From assembly GCF_000744285.1 (NCBI RefSeq), contig NZ_JQLQ01000002.1, positions 1,798,001-1,862,000 on the forward strand: a stretch of DNA of 64,000 nucleotides, in the 5' to 3' direction. Every line of letters begins with the position of its first letter. Within the stretch, counting starts at the first letter, position 1. Origin of the DNA: Carnobacterium pleistocenium FTR1 (GTDB lineage: Bacteria; Bacillota; Bacilli; Lactobacillales; Carnobacteriaceae). The translations under genes were made by a program, and so were the position numbers. Positions 1 through 7,508 of this stretch are shown one piece after another. The notes under the pieces were generated by a model. The model ran no database searches, was not told the origin of the DNA, and saw nothing but the letters and a program-made list of their open reading frames with translations.

Positions 1-554
1 TTTATACGCAATCACTAGATGGAACTTCTGATTCTGCTAAAAAGCTAAACCGTTTATCTGCCGAAAAAGAAGCTTTTTATAAATCTAAAGGTATGACAAA
101 AGAAGAGATTCAATTCTTTAGAGAAACCATGCATACTGCTAAATTAAAGTTATTGCGCTTAGAAAAGAATTTAAACGGTATTTCTAAACTTGAAGCAATT
201 GAGAAACGAAACAATACTGTTCAGTTATCTAAGTCTCTATTCAAAGGAATTACAGCAGAGCCAAAACGATTGCATGAAGTAAATAAGTTCTTGTATGTAC
301 ACCTTCCTTCTCTAACAGATTTAACGGATAAGTATTTAGAAATCAGTCAACATGAAGTGAAAAATAAATCTACTTTTGATATTCTTGACGAAAGTGCCTC
401 TACAATCGATGAAATGTGCCAATTGATTGCTGAAGATTATGTTCTTTTCAAATCTGATGATTTTGAAGATATGGCCATTGAGGTAGAACTTGCAAAGAAA
501 GCTATTGAACGCGATAATGGACATACACAATCAATTGAATCAGAAGAATTATAA
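1..554 (+). CDS. xpaC: XpaC family protein, 3' part (5' end outside window)
   Basis: The reading frame is open from the first bases (frame of position 3) and stops at 552-554, so the first ATG seen (93) is probably internal and the true start lies upstream. About 183 residues are visible: charged and helical, with no membrane segment in this part. It resembles the C-terminal half of the XpaC family, named after a Bacillus protein linked to hydrolysis of 5-bromo-4-chloroindolyl phosphate; the biochemical role is not established. telA follows after 19 bp with its own ribosome site (aaggagatgg), so the two are probably co-transcribed. XpaC-TelA pairs are common in Firmicutes. The family call rests on remembered similarity and on the telA neighbour. 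Confidence 0.75.
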   Translation, partial: YTQSLDGTSDSAKKLNRLSAEKEAFYKSKGMTKEEIQFFRETMHTAKLKLLRLEKNLNGISKLEAIEKRNNTVQLSKSLFKGITAEPKRLHEVNKFLYVHLPSLTDLTDKYLEISQHEVKNKSTFDILDESASTIDEMCQLIAEDYVLFKSDDFEDMAIEVELAKKAIERDNGHTQSIESEEL

Positions 555-573
555 TCTTTAAGGAGATGGTAAG

Positions 574-1794
574 ATGGACAAAGAAAACGAAACACAAAAT
601 CAACCTTCTACAGTTAAAGAGATCGACTCTGAATTAGAGAGTTTATTAGCTAATCCATTTGGAGATGTCTTAGAAAATGCTCCTGTATTACAAAAGCAAG
701 AACAGATTGAAAAAGAAATGGTACAAACCGAACAAGTTCCCCGCTTAATTGATAGTTTAAGCAAGGAACGTCAAGAACAAGCTAAGACTTTAGCTGAACA
801 AATAGATGTGACAAATGCTCAATCCGTTATGATGTATGGTTCAGCTGCTCAACAAAAACTTGGTGAATTTTCTCATTCAATGTTAAATCATGTACAAAAC
901 CAAGATACCGGAGAAATTGGTGATACTCTAAATGATTTAATGTATCGTTTGAATGAAGCTAACCCAGAAGATTTAAGAGCTGAAGACAGTAATGTATTCA
1001 AAAAAATATTTGGTCGAGTAAAGAAATCAATTTATGAGATGACTGCAAAATATCAAAAAATTGGCGCTCAAATCGATAAAATTTCAGTAAAATTGGATAA
1101 GGAAAAAACTGGTTTATTGAATGACAACCTAATGTTAGAACAACTTTACAATAAGAATAAAGACTATTTTGATGCTTTAAATATTTATATTGCCGCTGGG
1201 GAATTAAAAATTGATGACCTGCTTAATAGCTTAATTCCAGAAGCCGTTAAAAAGGCTGAAACTAGTACAAACCAAATGGATGTGCAAATTGTAAATGATT
1301 TGAATCAATTCTTAGATCGTTTAGAAAAAAGAACACATGATTTGAAACTTGCACGTCAAATGACGATTCAACAAGCTCCACAAATTCGTTTGATCCAAAA
1401 TACCAATCAAGCTTTAGCAGAAAAAATCCAATCCTCTATAAATATGGCTATTCCTTTATGGAAAAATCAAATTGCGATTGCTCTCACTCTGCTCCGTCAA
1501 AAAGATGCAGTTACTGCTCAGAGACAAGTATCTGAAACAACAAATGATTTGATGAAGAAGAACTCTGAAATGTTAAAAATTTCTTCTATTGAAACAGCAA
1601 AAGAAAACGAGCGAGGCATTATTGATATTGAAACCTTGCAACAAACACAAAATGATTTGGTTGAAACATTACAAGAAACATTGCAGATCCAACAAGATGG
1701 ACGGATCAAACGGAAAGAAGCTGAACGAGAATTATCAGTCATGGAAACTTCTTTACGAGATAAATTATTAGAACTTACAACAGACAAACAGTAA
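574..1794 (+). CDS. telA: TelA family toxic anion resistance protein
   Basis: A 406-residue soluble protein, almost entirely alpha-helical and coiled-coil, of normal TelA (PF05816) length. The N-terminal 50 residues are acidic and probably disordered ([14 protein letters not shown]). The family was named for plasmid tellurite resistance; chromosomal copies in Firmicutes are linked to resistance to tellurite, cell-wall antibiotics and bacteriocins such as nisin, by an unknown mechanism. The start at 574 has an AAGGAGATGG site 6 nt upstream. It follows xpaC closely and is ended by the hairpin at 1800-1850, so this pair forms the end of a transcription unit. The family call is firm; the substrate is not. 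Confidence 0.88.
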   Translation: MDKENETQNQPSTVKEIDSELESLLANPFGDVLENAPVLQKQEQIEKEMVQTEQVPRLIDSLSKERQEQAKTLAEQIDVTNAQSVMMYGSAAQQKLGEFSHSMLNHVQNQDTGEIGDTLNDLMYRLNEANPEDLRAEDSNVFKKIFGRVKKSIYEMTAKYQKIGAQIDKISVKLDKEKTGLLNDNLMLEQLYNKNKDYFDALNIYIAAGELKIDDLLNSLIPEAVKKAETSTNQMDVQIVNDLNQFLDRLEKRTHDLKLARQMTIQQAPQIRLIQNTNQALAEKIQSSINMAIPLWKNQIAIALTLLRQKDAVTAQRQVSETTNDLMKKNSEMLKISSIETAKENERGIIDIETLQQTQNDLVETLQETLQIQQDGRIKRKEAERELSVMETSLRDKLLELTTDKQ

Positions 1795-1799
1795 AAACT

Positions 1800-1850
1800 A
1801 TATCTAGACGATAAAATGATACTTTCTATTTTATTATCTAGATATTTTTT
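1800..1850 (+). terminator. Rho-independent terminator of xpaC-telA
   Basis: Arms of 18 nt at 1800-1817 and 1828-1845 pair with one mismatch and one G-U, around a 10-nt loop. A run of T follows (1845-1850), starting a few bases after the telA stop. Confidence 0.8.
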
Positions 1851-1875
1851 TATTATTTTTGACTCTAGGTCAAAT

Positions 1876-2063
1876 GGTGTGGGTCCTTCAAGAATAAATT
1901 TCTTCTGGAATGTTCAAGTTTGCTTATAGAAAGCCACAGAACCAACAAAAGTCAATTTAGATTTTCAACTGTCTACAAGTAATACCTCTTCCTTCAGAAA
2001 TTTCCAAGTATATAATTCACCTGATCTAACAACCCTAAACTAGCTCTTTTTTGTAGACCTATA
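1876..2063. repeat. Decayed dispersed repeat, copy 1 (pairs with 50682-50918)
   Basis: The gap after telA is unlike random spacer. Bases 1876-1936 match 50682-50741 at roughly 50 of 60 positions, with an 18-nt exact core (aaatttcttctggaatgt) followed after one mismatch by caagtttgctt. Two further collinear patches follow: ctacaag...ttcct near 1973-1995 (compare 50788-50808) and actcttttttgta-like near 2043-2055 (compare 50903-50915). On the minus strand both copies encode a short ANLxIPEEI-like peptide before a stop, but no intact gene remains. It could be a relic of a mobile element or of a duplicated gene end. Confidence 0.55.
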
Positions 2064-2081
2064 TTAGAATGAGCATATTAT

Positions 2082-2110
2082 TTGATATGTGAACATCTTG
2101 TGACTATACT
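2082..2110 (+). promoter_or_regulatory. Sigma-A promoter of the GlsB-type gene
   Basis: TTGATA at 2082-2087 and TATACT at 2105-2110 with a 17-nt spacer, about 45 bp before the start codon at 2156. Confidence 0.6.
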
Positions 2111-2155
2111 AATAGTTGTACTAAAGAATAACTTTTTTTGAAGGAGGAAATTATT

Positions 2156-2404
2156 ATGGGATTTATTTGGTCCTTAATTGTAGGTGGAGTTTTAGGAGCT
2201 ATCGCAGGTATGATAGTTGGAAAAGATGTGCCAGGAGGTATCATCGGAAATATAATTGTTGGTTTTATTGGATCATGGATCGGTAGTTCGTTATTAAGCG
2301 ACTTCGGACCTGTTATTGGTGGTTTTGCGATTATTCCAGCATTACTTGGAGCTGTTCTTTTAATTTTTATCTTCTCATTTATTATTGGAAGACGTAAAGG
2401 TTAA
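2156..2404 (+). CDS. GlsB/YeaQ/YmgE family stress-response membrane protein
   Basis: An 82-residue very hydrophobic protein with three predicted membrane helices (about residues 3-21, 29-48, 53-76) and a glycine-rich pattern (GGVLGAIAGMIVG, GGIIGNIIVGFIGSWIG) typical of the transglycosylase-associated / GlsB family (PF04226). The C-terminus is basic (GRRKG). In enterococci and relatives GlsB-type proteins accompany Asp23/Gls24 general-stress proteins; no such partner is present here. I chose ATG 2156 because AAGGAGG lies at 2141-2147, 8 nt upstream; an in-frame TTG at 2138 would include the ribosome site itself. The gene stands alone between its own promoter and a strong terminator. Confidence 0.85.
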   Translation: MGFIWSLIVGGVLGAIAGMIVGKDVPGGIIGNIIVGFIGSWIGSSLLSDFGPVIGGFAIIPALLGAVLLIFIFSFIIGRRKG

Positions 2405-2415
2405 TTAAAAATAAC

Positions 2416-2461
2416 AAAAAAACAGTTCAAGAAAGAAACTTCTTTCTTGAACTGTTTTTTG
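2416..2461 (+). terminator. Terminator of the GlsB-type gene
   Basis: A 17-bp perfect stem, AACAGTTCAAGAAAGAA (2421-2437) with its complement at 2440-2456. It has A-rich and T-rich flanks and can work in both directions. The rest of 2462-2720 holds no gene or site I can support apart from a very weak third relative of the dispersed repeat near 2620-2670. Confidence 0.85.
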
Positions 2462-2721
2462 TTCGTCCTTAAATACCGCAAAAAGCTATTTTTAAGCAGC
2501 TCAACTCTATTTAATAGATACATTATAGACGGAAATCTTTAGAGGTCTTCTATTGGCATTATTAGCTCTCTTGCTATATTAGTTTAAGGCAACTTTATTT
2601 TAAGTTTGTTTAATTAATGGTGGTATTGTTTCAAAAATTTCTTTTTAAATAAATAGGTTTGCTTTTTTGGAGATATTGGTTATATCCGAAAGATGCTGTA
2701 ATTGATTTGACAATTCAGAAC

Positions 2722-2757
2722 ATAAAAAAATGTGAATGAATTTCTTCATCCACATTC
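2722..2757 (-). terminator. Terminator of the marR-ABC exporter operon
   Basis: A 12-bp stem (2729-2740 with 2745-2756, one G-U pair), followed on the minus strand by a run of T. It lies 20 bp after the stop of the last gene. Confidence 0.75.
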
Positions 2758-2777
2758 CAAAATGTATAACTTTTATT

Positions 2778-4580
2778 TTACTCTTCTTCTTGATCAAACT
2801 GACTGTTATAAAGATCAGCATAAAAACCATTTTGCTGCAACAAGATATCATGGCTTCCACTTTCTACTACGTCCCCGTCTTTCATAACAATAATCAAATC
2901 TGCGTTTTTAATGGTAGACAGACGATGTGCAATAACAAAAGAAGTTCTTCCATGCATTAATCGGTCCATTGCTGTTTGAATGATTAGTTCAGTACGTGTA
3001 TCAACTGAACTTGTTGCTTCATCTAAGATCAACAAAGGTGCATCTGCTACCATTGCACGAGCAATAGTCATTAATTGTTTTTGTCCGGCAGACAAACTTG
3101 TGGTATCATCTAAAATCGTATCATAACCGTGTGGTAATGTTTGAATAAAGTGATCTACTCCGACTGCTTTACAAGCGTTGACTACTGTTTCATCGCTTAC
3201 ACCTTGTTTGCTATAAATAATATTTTCTCTAACTGTTCCTTCAAATAACCAAGTGTCTTGTAACACCATACAGAATTGTTCATGCAACGCACTACGCGAA
3301 ACACTTGAAATTGGTGTTCCATCAATGTAGATTTCTCCACTATCTACCTCATAGAAACGCATCAACAAGTTAACTAAAGTGGTTTTACCAGCACCCGTAG
3401 GACCAACAATAGCAATTTTTTGTCCAGCCTTAGCTTCTAGAGAGAAGTCTTTAATAATTTGTTGCCCTGGATTGTAACCAAATTTAACATGTTCAAATGT
3501 CACATTTCCTGCAACATTACCTATTGAAGTTGGTTTACCAGTTTCTATTTCTAATTCTTCCTCTTCTAAAAAATTAAAAACGCGTTCGCTTGCAGCTGCA
3601 GCGGATTGCAAACTTGTAAAGGCTTGTGCAATTTGTGCTAGAGGTTGAGTGAAGAAACGAATATACAGCATGAATGCAACAATTACTCCAAAAGTAATAT
3701 AATCATTAAATGCCAAGTAAGCTCCTACCACACAGACAACTACATACCCAAAATTCCCAATAAAGCTCATTAAAGGCATCATTAGACCTGAAATATATTG
3801 AGACTTCCAAGCACTATCAAATAATGTGTTATTAATTTTATCAAATTCTTCAATTGCCGCTTCTTCGCCATTAAAAGCTTTCACAATATTATGGCCAGTG
3901 TATATCTCTTCAACGTGTCCATTTAATTCACCCAAACTTTTTTGCTGTTGACTGAAGAATTTTTGTGATTGCTTAATAATCAGTGCCATTAAAGTAAATC
4001 CTAACCCAGTTGATAGAACAGCTGAGATTGCCATAGGCACATTCGTATAAAACATCATAATCAATGATCCAACAAATAAGCTGATAGCTGTCACTAATTG
4101 TCCTAAACTTTGGTTTAACGTTTGGCCAATTGTATCAATATCATTTGTCACGCGACTTAAAATATCTCCATGATTATTGCTGTCAAAATAGCGAAGTGGT
4201 AAACGATTTATTTTTTTTGAAATATCTGTACGCAATTTTTTGGTAACATTTTGAGTAACAGTCGCCATAATAAAGCCTTGGAAGTAGGATAAAACAAACC
4301 CAAGAACATAAAGGGTAACTAAAAATAAACCAATATTTTTTATTTTTTCTAAATCAATTTCTCCTGTAATTCCTGCAGTAATTATATCGGTAACTTCACT
4401 AAGACGGTCAGGACCAACTAAATTGAATACTGTACCGATAATCGCAAAAACAAAAGCTATTAGAATGTGCCACATATATATTTTACAATAACCCGCTAAT
4501 TTACCAATAGATTCTTTGAAATTATCGGGTTTTTTCCCTGCTAATGATCCATTTTCTGAAACTTTTGTATTTTCACTCAC
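2778..4580 (-). CDS. Heterodimeric ABC exporter, subunit with the catalytic ATP site (LmrD/EfrB/BmrD type)
   Basis: A 600-residue half-transporter: six membrane helices in about residues 38-330, then a nucleotide-binding domain. Walker A is GPTGAGKTT (Lys399), Walker B LLILDEATSSVD has the catalytic Glu521, and the switch His is 552 (IAHRLST). The signature motif is LSAGQ rather than LSGGQ. Together with the preceding gene, whose own Walker B and switch residues are degenerate, this gives one working and one degenerate ATP site, as in TM287/288, LmrCD and BmrCD. A long N-terminal extension (residues 1-35) precedes helix 1. It overlaps the upstream gene by 8 bp. Likely function is export of drugs or other hydrophobic compounds from the cytoplasmic membrane; the substrate is unknown. 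Confidence 0.9.
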   Translation of the reverse strand: MSENTKVSENGSLAGKKPDNFKESIGKLAGYCKIYMWHILIAFVFAIIGTVFNLVGPDRLSEVTDIITAGITGEIDLEKIKNIGLFLVTLYVLGFVLSYFQGFIMATVTQNVTKKLRTDISKKINRLPLRYFDSNNHGDILSRVTNDIDTIGQTLNQSLGQLVTAISLFVGSLIMMFYTNVPMAISAVLSTGLGFTLMALIIKQSQKFFSQQQKSLGELNGHVEEIYTGHNIVKAFNGEEAAIEEFDKINNTLFDSAWKSQYISGLMMPLMSFIGNFGYVVVCVVGAYLAFNDYITFGVIVAFMLYIRFFTQPLAQIAQAFTSLQSAAAASERVFNFLEEEELEIETGKPTSIGNVAGNVTFEHVKFGYNPGQQIIKDFSLEAKAGQKIAIVGPTGAGKTTLVNLLMRFYEVDSGEIYIDGTPISSVSRSALHEQFCMVLQDTWLFEGTVRENIIYSKQGVSDETVVNACKAVGVDHFIQTLPHGYDTILDDTTSLSAGQKQLMTIARAMVADAPLLILDEATSSVDTRTELIIQTAMDRLMHGRTSFVIAHRLSTIKNADLIIVMKDGDVVESGSHDILLQQNGFYADLYNSQFDQEEE

Positions 4581-6351
4581 CTGCTAATTCCTCCTTAGAA
4601 AGTTGAGAATAAGCAATGTCTTGATAGACTTCACATGTTTGCATCAATTCTTGATGTGTACCAATTCCAACAATTTTTCCTTCATCTAAAACAATAATTT
4701 TATCTGCATCACGAATCGTACCAATTCGTTGAGCAACAATCAATTTGGTTGTATCTGCTAATTCTGTATTTAAAGCTGCACGTAGAACACGATCCGTTTT
4801 ATAATCTAATGCTGAAAATGAATCATCAAATACTAAAATTTCAGGTTTACGTGAAATTGCACGTGAAATTGCTAATCGTTGACGTTGTCCACCAGAAACG
4901 TTGCTACCTGATTGAGAAATGGAAGCATCATACTCGTCTTCCATTTTTTCAACAAAATCCTTACTTTGAGCGATTTCAATTGCTTTTTTAAAATCGGCAT
5001 CCGTTATTTCATGTCCAGCATCCCCATAACTCACGTTTGAGCGAACCGTTCCACTAAATAAAAATGCCTTCTGAGGAACAAATCCAATTAAAGAGTGAAG
5101 CATTTTTTGCGTGTATTCTTTAATATTATGTCCATTAACCACTATTTCTCCACTTGATACATCAAAAAAACGAGGAATTAAATTGACCAGAGTACTTTTA
5201 CCGCTACCAGTGGACCCAATAAAAGCAACTGTTTCCCCAGTATTTGCAGTAAAAGAAATATTTTCTAATATAGCTTCAGTAGCATCTGGGTACTGGAAAC
5301 TAACATTTTTGAATTCAACAATTCCTTTTTGATTATTAGTTGACTGTGTTAAAGTTCCATCACTAATAGTTGCTTTTGTATTTAATACTTCTCTAATACG
5401 TCCTGCTGATACAGAGGCTCGTGGCAAAATAATAAAGACAACTGTTAACATCATGAATGAAATAACCACTTGAACTGCATAAGAAGAAAATACAACCATA
5501 TCACTAAATAAAGTAATGCGTTCTAACGCACTTGATTCATTCACTAGTTGAACATTGTTGATCAAGTAAGCACCAATCCAATAAACGGATAAACTTAATC
5601 CACTCATAATCAGTGTCATTCCTGGCGCTATAACAGACATAGTTCTAGTAATAAATAAATTTGTACTTGTTAATTTAGTATTCGCCTCTTCAAATTTTGC
5701 TTCTTCAAAATCTTCCGCATTGTATGCCCGAATCACACGTAACCCAGTTAGATTTTCGCGTGTAACCCGGTTTAAATTATCTGTTAGATCTTGGATAATT
5801 TTAAATTTAGGTAAAGCGAACAATACGACGATACTTATAATTACTAATAATAATGCTACTGCTCCAGCTGTTGAAAGTGTCCACTCCCAAGACTTATCTA
5901 CTATTTTTGTAATGGCCCAAATAGCTGTAATTGGGGCTTTAATTAGCACTTGCAAACCAAGTGCCATAGCCATTTGGATTTGTGTTACATCATTTGACGA
6001 CCGGGTAATCAAACTTGCAGTAGAAAAATGATTGATCTCTTCCATTGAAAATCCTTCAACTTTTGTAAATACTTCTGATCTTAACGTACGTGAAAGACCA
6101 GCTGCTACTTTTGAAACAAAGTATACTGTTATAAAAGATGCGGCTAAACTGCCTAAAGCGCATATCACCATGTATCCGCCATTCTTGTAGATATCTTGCA
6201 TTTCTGAACCGGGTATTTGAATAAGTTGAGTAATTTTAGACATGTATTCTGGTAATTCTAAGTCCAAATAGACTTGAAGAACGATAAAGATGAAACTAAA
6301 TAAAATCATCACCCATTCTTTTCGTTTTAAATATTTTAATATTTTTAGCAT
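4573..6351 (-). CDS. Heterodimeric ABC exporter, subunit with the degenerate ATP site (LmrC/EfrA/BmrC type)
   Basis: A 592-residue half-transporter: N-terminal six-helix membrane domain (to about residue 320), then an ATPase domain with Walker A GSTGSGKST and a normal signature VSGGQ. The residue after Walker B is Asp510 (LVFDDSFSALD) where active sites have Glu, and the switch position is Gln541 (IVAQRIGT) instead of His. These are the two hallmark changes of the non-catalytic site in heterodimeric type IV exporters. It is encoded between marR (31 bp upstream) and the partner subunit (8-bp overlap), so it is most likely co-expressed and regulated by MarR. I infer multidrug or antimicrobial-peptide efflux; no substrate is evident. 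Confidence 0.9.
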   Translation of the reverse strand: MLKILKYLKRKEWVMILFSFIFIVLQVYLDLELPEYMSKITQLIQIPGSEMQDIYKNGGYMVICALGSLAASFITVYFVSKVAAGLSRTLRSEVFTKVEGFSMEEINHFSTASLITRSSNDVTQIQMAMALGLQVLIKAPITAIWAITKIVDKSWEWTLSTAGAVALLLVIISIVVLFALPKFKIIQDLTDNLNRVTRENLTGLRVIRAYNAEDFEEAKFEEANTKLTSTNLFITRTMSVIAPGMTLIMSGLSLSVYWIGAYLINNVQLVNESSALERITLFSDMVVFSSYAVQVVISFMMLTVVFIILPRASVSAGRIREVLNTKATISDGTLTQSTNNQKGIVEFKNVSFQYPDATEAILENISFTANTGETVAFIGSTGSGKSTLVNLIPRFFDVSSGEIVVNGHNIKEYTQKMLHSLIGFVPQKAFLFSGTVRSNVSYGDAGHEITDADFKKAIEIAQSKDFVEKMEDEYDASISQSGSNVSGGQRQRLAISRAISRKPEILVFDDSFSALDYKTDRVLRAALNTELADTTKLIVAQRIGTIRDADKIIVLDEGKIVGIGTHQELMQTCEVYQDIAYSQLSKEELAGE

Positions 6352-6381
6352 AGTCGTTCTCCTTCATCCATATATAAAATC

Positions 6382-6882
6382 TTACTTTATATCTTTCAAC
6401 ATATTTTGTTGCATTTTAAAAATTATTAAAAAAAACTGTTCAAGTTCCTCTTCAGTTAAACCCTCTGACAATAAATTTTCAATTCTTTGAAATTCTTTAT
6501 TTACTTCTTCAACTAAGTTTTGACCTTTAGTTGTTAATTGTAATTTTTTCATTCGTGCGTCTTTTTCACTCGAAATACGCTCAATTAGTTCTTTTTCTTC
6601 CATGTTTTTCAGCATCTTTGAAGTAGTAGATCGGCGCATTGAAAACTTTTTTTCAATATCTTTTTGAAATATATCCTCATTCTTAAATTTATTTAAAAAT
6701 CCAAGAATCATTGCATGCATCTTAGTCGTAGGGAAAATTTTATCCTCACTTTTACTGGACTTAATATTTCTCTGAATAAAATTCATTAATTTACGCATTT
6801 CCATTCCAATTTCTTTTTTATCATATTCTTCATCAAAATGAATTTTTCTCACCCCAGTCTTTTCTACTATTTTATTAGACAT
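6382..6882 (-). CDS. MarR family transcriptional regulator of the ABC exporter
   Basis: A 166-residue protein with a MarR winged-helix core: the helix-turn-helix lies at about residues 75-100 (IEKKFSMRRSTTSKMLKNME) and the wing at about 103-118 (RISSEKDARMKKLQLTTKG). The N-terminal 25 residues are charged and extend beyond usual MarR proteins; no good ribosome site precedes ATG 6882, so a later start such as the ATG at 6804 (residue 27) cannot be excluded. It is first in an operon with the two exporter genes. A 9-bp inverted repeat sits at its transcription start (6897-6916), pointing to autorepression relieved by a ligand. Regulation of the exporter is inferred from position. Confidence 0.88.
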   Translation of the reverse strand: MSNKIVEKTGVRKIHFDEEYDKKEIGMEMRKLMNFIQRNIKSSKSEDKIFPTTKMHAMILGFLNKFKNEDIFQKDIEKKFSMRRSTTSKMLKNMEEKELIERISSEKDARMKKLQLTTKGQNLVEEVNKEFQRIENLLSEGLTEEELEQFFLIIFKMQQNMLKDIK

Positions 6883-6896
6883 TTAATGAGCAATAT

Positions 6897-6916
6897 ATTG
6901 TTAGCACGCTAACAAT
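6897..6916 (-). promoter_or_regulatory. Candidate MarR operator
   Basis: A perfect inverted repeat ATTGTTAGC-AC-GCTAACAAT. Size and symmetry fit MarR-family operators. It overlaps the last bases of the -10 element (6915-6920) and covers the predicted transcription start of the marR-exporter operon. Confidence 0.7.
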
Positions 6917-6943
6917 AATAACTTGTTACTAATTTTAAGTCAA
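6915..6943 (-). promoter_or_regulatory. Sigma-A promoter of the marR-exporter operon
   Basis: On the minus strand TTGACT (6938-6943), a 17-nt spacer, then TATTAT (6915-6920). The start point would fall inside the inverted repeat at 6897-6916. Confidence 0.7.
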
Positions 6944-6984
6944 TAGAAACATCTAATCTTTTGAAAATATATGCAGTAAAACAT

Positions 6985-7036
6985 AAAAAAACTGACCCCC
7001 AAACATTAGATTTTTAGTCTAACAGTCGGGGGTCAG
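6985..7036 (-). terminator. Terminator of the cold-shock gene
   Basis: A GC-rich outer stem CTGACCCCC (6992-7000) pairs with 7028-7036. A second inner stem is built on agattttt/agtct. On the minus strand a six-T run follows. It lies about 110 bp after the csp stop, so the mRNA has a long 3' tail. Confidence 0.75.
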
Positions 7037-7144
7037 CATAACAGATTCTTTATCTGTTGGTACTTTTTTATAGTAATATACTTGACCATATTATTGTATT
7101 TTAAATATCTAATTATGATAAAAAAATTCTAGCTAGAATCGAAA

Positions 7145-7345
7145 TTAAAGTTTCACAACGTTTGCAGCTTGCGCTCCTCGGTTTCCTTCAACGATTTCAA
7201 ATTCAACTGCTTGTCCTTCTTCTAATGATTTAAAACCTTCACCTGTAATTGCACTGAAGTGGACAAATATATCATCTCCACTTTCAACTTCAATAAAGCC
7301 AAAACCCTTTTCACTATTAAACCATTTTACTGTCCCTTTTTCCAT
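7145..7345 (-). CDS. Cold-shock protein, CspA family
   Basis: A 66-residue single cold-shock domain. RNP1 is KGFGFIEV (residues 13-20) and RNP2 is DIFVHFSAI (residues 24-32), with the usual aromatic residues for single-stranded nucleic acid binding and the C-terminal [10 protein letters not shown] signature. Such proteins act as RNA chaperones and antiterminators. I chose ATG 7345 ([10 protein letters not shown]), which matches family N-termini; an in-frame ATG six codons upstream only adds a non-conserved tail. A promoter at 7437-7465 gives a leader of roughly 85 nt, as often seen in cold-regulated csp mRNAs. It is monocistronic. Confidence 0.95.
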   Translation of the reverse strand: MEKGTVKWFNSEKGFGFIEVESGDDIFVHFSAITGEGFKSLEEGQAVEFEIVEGNRGAQAANVVKL

Positions 7346-7436
7346 AATTAACCTTGCCCCCAATTAGTCATTTTGCAATTGATTCTCTTTTGTAGCTACT
7401 TGCCTTTTCAACAAAAATAAAATCGATTGCAAACTT

Positions 7437-7465
7437 ATTGTAACTCAGTGTTTTTTATTTTGCAA
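7437..7465 (-). promoter_or_regulatory. Promoter of the cold-shock gene
   Basis: Minus strand TTGCAA (7460-7465), a 17-nt spacer, TACAAT (7437-7442). The resulting 5' leader is about 85 nt and AT-rich up to the GGGGGCAAGG region just before the start codon. Confidence 0.6.
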
Positions 7466-7508
7466 GGGGTTACTTTTCTTTAATAGAGCCGTTTTATTAA
7501 AGAGATTA

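Noticed and set aside
2645-2860. Minus-strand frame of 71 codons overlapping the end of the ABC gene
   Set aside because: It overlaps the conserved C-terminus of the exporter subunit in another frame and runs through the operon terminator.
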